A DNA stretch of 64,000 nt, from the NCBI RefSeq assembly GCF_039523035.1, contig NZ_BAAAEN010000001.1, positions 310,001-374,000 of the forward strand, given 5' to 3'. Positions within the stretch are counted from its first letter, which is position 1; each line of letters opens with the position of its first letter. Both the position numbers and the translations under genes were made by a program. The notes under the pieces were generated by a model, which was given only the letters and a program-made list of their open reading frames with translations, had not been told where the DNA came from and ran no database searches. The DNA comes from Pigmentiphaga daeguensis (GTDB lineage: Bacteria > Pseudomonadota > Gammaproteobacteria > Burkholderiales > Burkholderiaceae_B). Below are positions 60,451 to 64,000 of the stretch, one piece after another.

Positions 60451-60651
60451 TATCCCGGAAGCCATGTCGGGATAGGTGGCGTGGCGGGCGCGATCGCCTA
60501 CAAAGTGTTTCGGCGCCGGCAGGGACGCGCGGTTCCGGCGCGGGCGCGGGCGGATGAGCGCGCGCGAAGGTTGCATCTTTAACCGCGCGAGATGCGCCAT
60601 GCCGCCGGAGGCGCCAAGCTGGGGCCATGCCCACCACGGCAGGGGACCGGC

Positions 60652-62637
60652 ATGGAAGAGACCGAATCGGCGCGCAGGCGCGCATGCATGGTCGAGCGGC
60701 AGCTCGCGGGACGCGGCGTGGAGGACGCGCGCGTGCTGGCCGCGATGGGAGCGGTGCCCCGCGAGGCATTCGTGCCCGCCGACATGCGCGAGTTCGCGTA
60801 TGACGACACGCCCTTGCCCATAGGGGAAGGGCAGACGATCTCCCAACCCTACATCGTCGCGCTGATGGCGGCCGCCGCGCGCCTGGATCCGCGCGACCGG
60901 GTGCTGGAGATCGGTACCGGCTCGGGGTACGCGGCGGCGGTCCTGGCCGGTCTCGCGGCCCGCGTGGAAACGGTGGAACTGAGGCCTGAACTGGCAGCAA
61001 GGGCCCGCGAGAACCTGCGCGCCTACCCGAACGTGGACGTGCATGTCGGGGACGGCACGCTGGGGTGGCCGCAGGGCGCCCCGTACGACGCGATCCTGGC
61101 CGCGGCCGGCGGTCCGGAGGTGCCCCCGGCGCTGGTCGGGCAACTGGCGCCGGGCGGGCGGCTGATCATGCCGGTGGGCGCCAGCCGCGAGCGCCAGCGG
61201 CTGTTGCGCATGGTGCGCGGGGACCATGGCCGCCTGGCCAGGGAGGACCTGGGGCCGGTGCGCTTCGTGCCGCTGGTGGGGGAACAGGGGTGGGACGATA
61301 CGCGCGCGGCAAGCAAGCACGCGGCTACGCCCCGCGCCGAAAGCCTTTCCGCGCGCATGGGGCGCAGGGCCGAGGCGTTTGCCGGGTTGGACGAGGCTGC
61401 CGCGCGGGGCCTGTTCGACCGTTGGGGCGACCGGCGTGTCGTGCTGCTGGGCGAGGCCAGCCACGGCACGTCCGAGTTCTACCAGGCGCGGGCGGCCATC
61501 ACGCGGCGCCTGATCGAGCACCATGGCTTCAACATCGTCGCGGTGGAAGCGGATTGGCCAGACGCCGCGGCCGTGGACCGCCACGTCAGGCATTTGCCGC
61601 ACCTGGCCGTGGCGATGCCGGCCTTCCAGCGCTTTCCGCGCTGGATGTGGCGCAACACCGACGTCGCCGCCTTCGTCGAATGGCTGCGGGCGCACAACGA
61701 AGGGCGGGCGATGTCGCGGCGGACCGGTTTCTTCGGCCTGGACCTGTACAGCCTGTCGGACTCCATCGGCGCGGTCCTGGCCTACCTGGACCGGGTCGAT
61801 CCCGAGGCGGCCGGTGTGGCGCGCGAGCGCTATGGCTGCCTGACGCCGTGGCAGAAGGATCCGGCCGTATACGGCCGCGCCGTGCTGACCGATGGCTACC
61901 GGGGCTGCGAGCAACAAGTGGTGGCGCAACTGAAGGACCTGCTGGCCCGGCGCATGGAGTATGCGCAAGGCCAGGATGGCGCCTTCCTGGACGCGGCGCA
62001 GAACGCCAGGCTGGTGGCCGCGGCCGAGCGCTACTACCGGGCCATGTACTACGGGACGGCGGAGTCGTGGAACCTGCGCGACACCCATATGTACGAGACG
62101 CTGGCCCATCTGCTGGAGGCCCATGGGCCGACGGCCAGGGCGGTGGTCTGGGCGCACAACTCGCACATCGGCGATGCCGCCGCCACTGAGATGGGACAGT
62201 CGCGCGGGGAGCTGAACATCGGGCAGTTGTGCCGCGAACACCTGGGCGAGGCGGCCGCGCTGGTGGGCATGGACACGCACACGGGTACGGTGGCCGCCGC
62301 GCACGACTGGGGCGGGCGGATGGAGATCATGGAGGTCCGCCCGTCGCGCGAGGACAGCGTCGAGCGCCTGGCGCACGAGTGCGGCATTCCCCGCTTCCTG
62401 CTGGACTTCCAGGCGCCGGGCGGCGAGGCGCTGGCGCAGGAGCTGCGGCAGCCGCGCCTGGAGCGCTACATAGGCGTGATCTACCGGCCGGGAACGGAAT
62501 TGATGAGCCACTACGCCGACGCCTCGCTGTCCCGGCAGTTCGACGCGTGGCTGTGGCTGGACACGACGCGCGCCGTGCAGCCGCTGGCCGGCGGGCCGGG
62601 CGCGGGCGCGCCCGAGACCTATCCCTTCGGCGTCTAG
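60652..62637 (+). CDS. Fusion of protein-L-isoaspartate O-methyltransferase and erythromycin-esterase-like domain
   Basis: 661 residues from the ATG at 60652. Residues 1-215 are a PCMT: VPREAFVP, the QTISQPYIVALM substrate loop and the SAM motif EIGTGSGYAAAVL (86-98). Residues from about 235 are an Ere-type domain with GEASHGTSEFY (H271), VEADWPDAAAVDR, WMWRNTDVAAFVEWLR and AVVWAHNSHIGD. PCMT repairs isoaspartyl damage using SAM. Ere domains hydrolyse esters such as macrolactones. No frameshift or start signal separates the parts, so a real fusion is likely. It may couple methyl-ester formation and hydrolysis, which is speculation. Confidence 0.9.
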   Translation: MEETESARRRACMVERQLAGRGVEDARVLAAMGAVPREAFVPADMREFAYDDTPLPIGEGQTISQPYIVALMAAAARLDPRDRVLEIGTGSGYAAAVLAGLAARVETVELRPELAARARENLRAYPNVDVHVGDGTLGWPQGAPYDAILAAAGGPEVPPALVGQLAPGGRLIMPVGASRERQRLLRMVRGDHGRLAREDLGPVRFVPLVGEQGWDDTRAASKHAATPRAESLSARMGRRAEAFAGLDEAAARGLFDRWGDRRVVLLGEASHGTSEFYQARAAITRRLIEHHGFNIVAVEADWPDAAAVDRHVRHLPHLAVAMPAFQRFPRWMWRNTDVAAFVEWLRAHNEGRAMSRRTGFFGLDLYSLSDSIGAVLAYLDRVDPEAAGVARERYGCLTPWQKDPAVYGRAVLTDGYRGCEQQVVAQLKDLLARRMEYAQGQDGAFLDAAQNARLVAAAERYYRAMYYGTAESWNLRDTHMYETLAHLLEAHGPTARAVVWAHNSHIGDAAATEMGQSRGELNIGQLCREHLGEAAALVGMDTHTGTVAAAHDWGGRMEIMEVRPSREDSVERLAHECGIPRFLLDFQAPGGEALAQELRQPRLERYIGVIYRPGTELMSHYADASLSRQFDAWLWLDTTRAVQPLAGGPGAGAPETYPFGV

Positions 62638-62646
62638 CGGCGCGGG

Positions 62647-63684
62647 TCAGCCCCAGGCGGCGCCCAGTTCGCGCGTGACCTGGGCGGCCGGCAGTTCGCG
62701 GCAGGCGCCGGGGTTCTGCCCGCACCAGAGCGGAGAGAAATCGCCCGAGCCCTGGGCTTCGGCCTTGGCACGCAGGGGGGCGATGGCCGAGGTCGCGAGC
62801 GGGAAGGCCGGCGCCGCCGGCGACATCGGGCCGAGTTCGCGCATCACGCGATTCACGATGCCGCGCGCCGGACGGCCGGAAAACAGGTTGGTGAGCGCGG
62901 TGTGCGCGGCGGGGTGTTTCAGCGCTGCGCGGTGTATGGCGCTGACGGTGGATTCGGGACACAGCAGATAGGCCGTCCCGGCCTGTATCCCGGCCGCGCC
63001 CAGCGCCCGCGCCGCCGCGACCGTACGCGCGTCGACGATGCCGCCGGCCGCGACCACGGGCACGCGCACCGCCGCCACGATCTGCGGCAGCAGCGCGAAG
63101 GTTCCCGATTGGGTATCCAGGTCGTCGGACAGGAACATGCCCCGGTGGCCGCCGGCCTCGTTGCCCTGGGCGATGATGATGTCGGCGCCGTGGTCTTCCA
63201 GCCAGCGCGCTTCGCCGACGGTGGTGGCGGACGACAGCACCTTGGATCCCCATGACTTCACGCGGGCCAGCAGGTCGGCCGAGGGCAGTCCGAAATGGAA
63301 GCTGACCACGGGCGGCCGGTAGGGTTCGACCAGGTCGGCGATCTCGGCCGTGAACGGCGCGCGTCCGGGGCCGGGCTGTATGCCGGCCGGATCGATGCCG
63401 AATTCGGCGTAGTACGGGCCGAGGGCCTGGCGCCATTGCGATTCGCGCGCGGCGTCGGGAACGGGCGGCGCATGGCAGAAGAAATTGACGTTGTAGGGCC
63501 GGTCGGTGCCGGCGCGCAGCTTGTCGAGTTCGGCGCGCAGCGCGTCGGGCCCCAGCATCGCGCAGGGCAGCGACCCGAGGCCGCCCGCGTTCGATACGGC
63601 GATCGCGAGCGCGCTGGCCTGCGAACCGGCCATGGGCGCCTGGATGACGGGAAGGGCGATGCCCAGCAGTTCTTGCAGATTCAT
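62647..63684 (-). CDS. Nitronate monooxygenase (class I, 2-nitropropane dioxygenase family)
   Basis: 345 residues from the ATG at 63684. FMN-binding TIM barrel motifs: VIQAPMAGSQASALAIAVSNAGGLGSL, QGNEAGGHRG with the active-site His, VVAAGGIVDARTVAAARALGAAGIQAGTAYL, and the C-terminal LWCGQNPGACREL. It oxidises toxic alkyl nitronates with oxygen. Its start overlaps the stop of the upstream nsrR gene (ATGA), so it is probably under NsrR control with nitric-oxide stress genes. Confidence 0.92.
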   Translation of the reverse strand: MNLQELLGIALPVIQAPMAGSQASALAIAVSNAGGLGSLPCAMLGPDALRAELDKLRAGTDRPYNVNFFCHAPPVPDAARESQWRQALGPYYAEFGIDPAGIQPGPGRAPFTAEIADLVEPYRPPVVSFHFGLPSADLLARVKSWGSKVLSSATTVGEARWLEDHGADIIIAQGNEAGGHRGMFLSDDLDTQSGTFALLPQIVAAVRVPVVAAGGIVDARTVAAARALGAAGIQAGTAYLLCPESTVSAIHRAALKHPAAHTALTNLFSGRPARGIVNRVMRELGPMSPAAPAFPLATSAIAPLRAKAEAQGSGDFSPLWCGQNPGACRELPAAQVTRELGAAWG

Positions 63685-64000
63685 GACGCGGCCTTGATGG
63701 GAAACGAGGAAAAGAGGGGAGGTCCGTCCGCCGGCAGCAGATCGGCCAGCGTGTAGTGATCCAGGTGCTGCAGGAAGCGCTGCAGCGCGGCATCCAGTAT
63801 GCCCGTCAACCGGCAATGTCCGGTCAGCACACAGGCACTGCCGGTGGCGTGGCACTCGACCAGGTGGAAGTCCGGTTCCAGGTCGCGCAGCACCTGGGCG
63901 AGGCCGATACGCTCGGGCGGCCGGGCCAGCCGCATGCCGCCGCCCTTGCCGCGTACCGTCTCCAGATAGCCCAGCTGGCCCAGCCGGTGGGTGACCTTCA
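63681..64000 (-). CDS. nsrR: Rrf2-family nitric-oxide-sensing repressor NsrR, cut by the window end
   Basis: Only the C-terminal 106 codons are inside the window. They include the wing KGGGMRLARPPERI and the cysteine cluster CHATGSAC-VLTGHC, giving three Cys as C-x6-C-x5-C, which bind the [Fe-S] cluster sensed by NO in NsrR. The helix-turn-helix lies beyond 64000. It overlaps the nitronate monooxygenase by four bases and is likely the first gene of that operon. Confidence 0.85.
   Translation of the reverse strand, partial: KVTHRLGQLGYLETVRGKGGGMRLARPPERIGLAQVLRDLEPDFHLVECHATGSACVLTGHCRLTGILDAALQRFLQHLDHYTLADLLPADGPPLFSSFPIKAAS

Noticed and set aside
1..64000. CRISPR array, prophage, integron, insertion sequence or tRNA gene
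   Set aside because: No spaced direct repeats, transposase or integrase motifs, or cloverleaf sequence was recognised on either strand.

Overview
The window is high-GC, densely coded DNA with short intergenic gaps. It looks like a chromosomal segment of a betaproteobacterium in the Alcaligenaceae, most likely Bordetella or a close relative such as Achromobacter. The reasons are the two orphan Bug-type tripartite tricarboxylate receptors, a complete cruR-bfrG-PepSY copper operon as described in Bordetella, a RegB/RegA-type redox system beside a cytochrome bo oxidase, and many LysR regulators. I see no rRNA, tRNA, CRISPR array, prophage or insertion sequence.

Layout. 0.1-8.1 kb: alkB beside a gutted 2OG-oxygenase remnant, a YbiO-type mechanosensitive channel, a LysR-chrA unit divergent from a PdxI-like aldo/keto reductase, and an Rrf2 regulator with a thioredoxin-reductase-like flavoprotein. 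8.1-12.4 kb (minus strand): cruR (DUF2946, with CxxC and RAPP motifs), a TonB-dependent receptor and a PepSY membrane protein. This is the most informative regulatory locus in the window. 12.4-23 kb: an LhgO-like oxidase, a frameshifted M28 peptidase, a DsbA-NhaA fusion, LtrA, a GcvA-like regulator, a SnoaL-like protein, LysE exporters (one truncated) and an ABC exporter preceded by a 16-codon leader ORF. 23.3-30.9 kb: a PanE-like reductase, a Cys-rich copper-storage-like protein, a K+ channel with a zinc ribbon, a minus-strand operon (truncated FAD oxidase, ABC receptor, ATPase, permease, frameshifted TauD dioxygenase) and a GntR regulator.

30.9-42.2 kb: otsBA trehalose synthesis, a LuxR regulator, a CoA-ligase/enoyl-CoA hydratase/SDR/Bug catabolic operon with a LysR gene, then a second LysR/Bug pair followed by a sulfatase. 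42.2-52.3 kb: a roughly 250-nt leader with a good promoter and a mini-ORF, an exported barrel-like protein, mgtA, then on the minus strand the regB-regA pair followed by cyoABCD. Perfect GCGAC-N5-GTCGC palindromes lie between regA and cyoA. 52.3-64 kb: HdeD, Nudix, MFS, ArsC, PhzF, a Lrp-type regulator divergent from a dimethylargininase-ornithine cyclodeaminase pair, a MOT1-type molybdate transporter, a SRPBCC protein, an isoaspartyl methyltransferase/erythromycin-esterase fusion, and a nitronate monooxygenase overlapping an nsrR gene cut by the window edge.

Two themes stand out. First, metal and redox control: copper (cruR operon, the Csp-like protein), magnesium (mgtA leader) and respiration (RegBA-cyo). 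Second, gene decay: five genes are visibly broken (two by single-base frameshifts, three by deletion), with no mobile element nearby, which suggests niche narrowing or, for the frameshifts, possible sequence errors.
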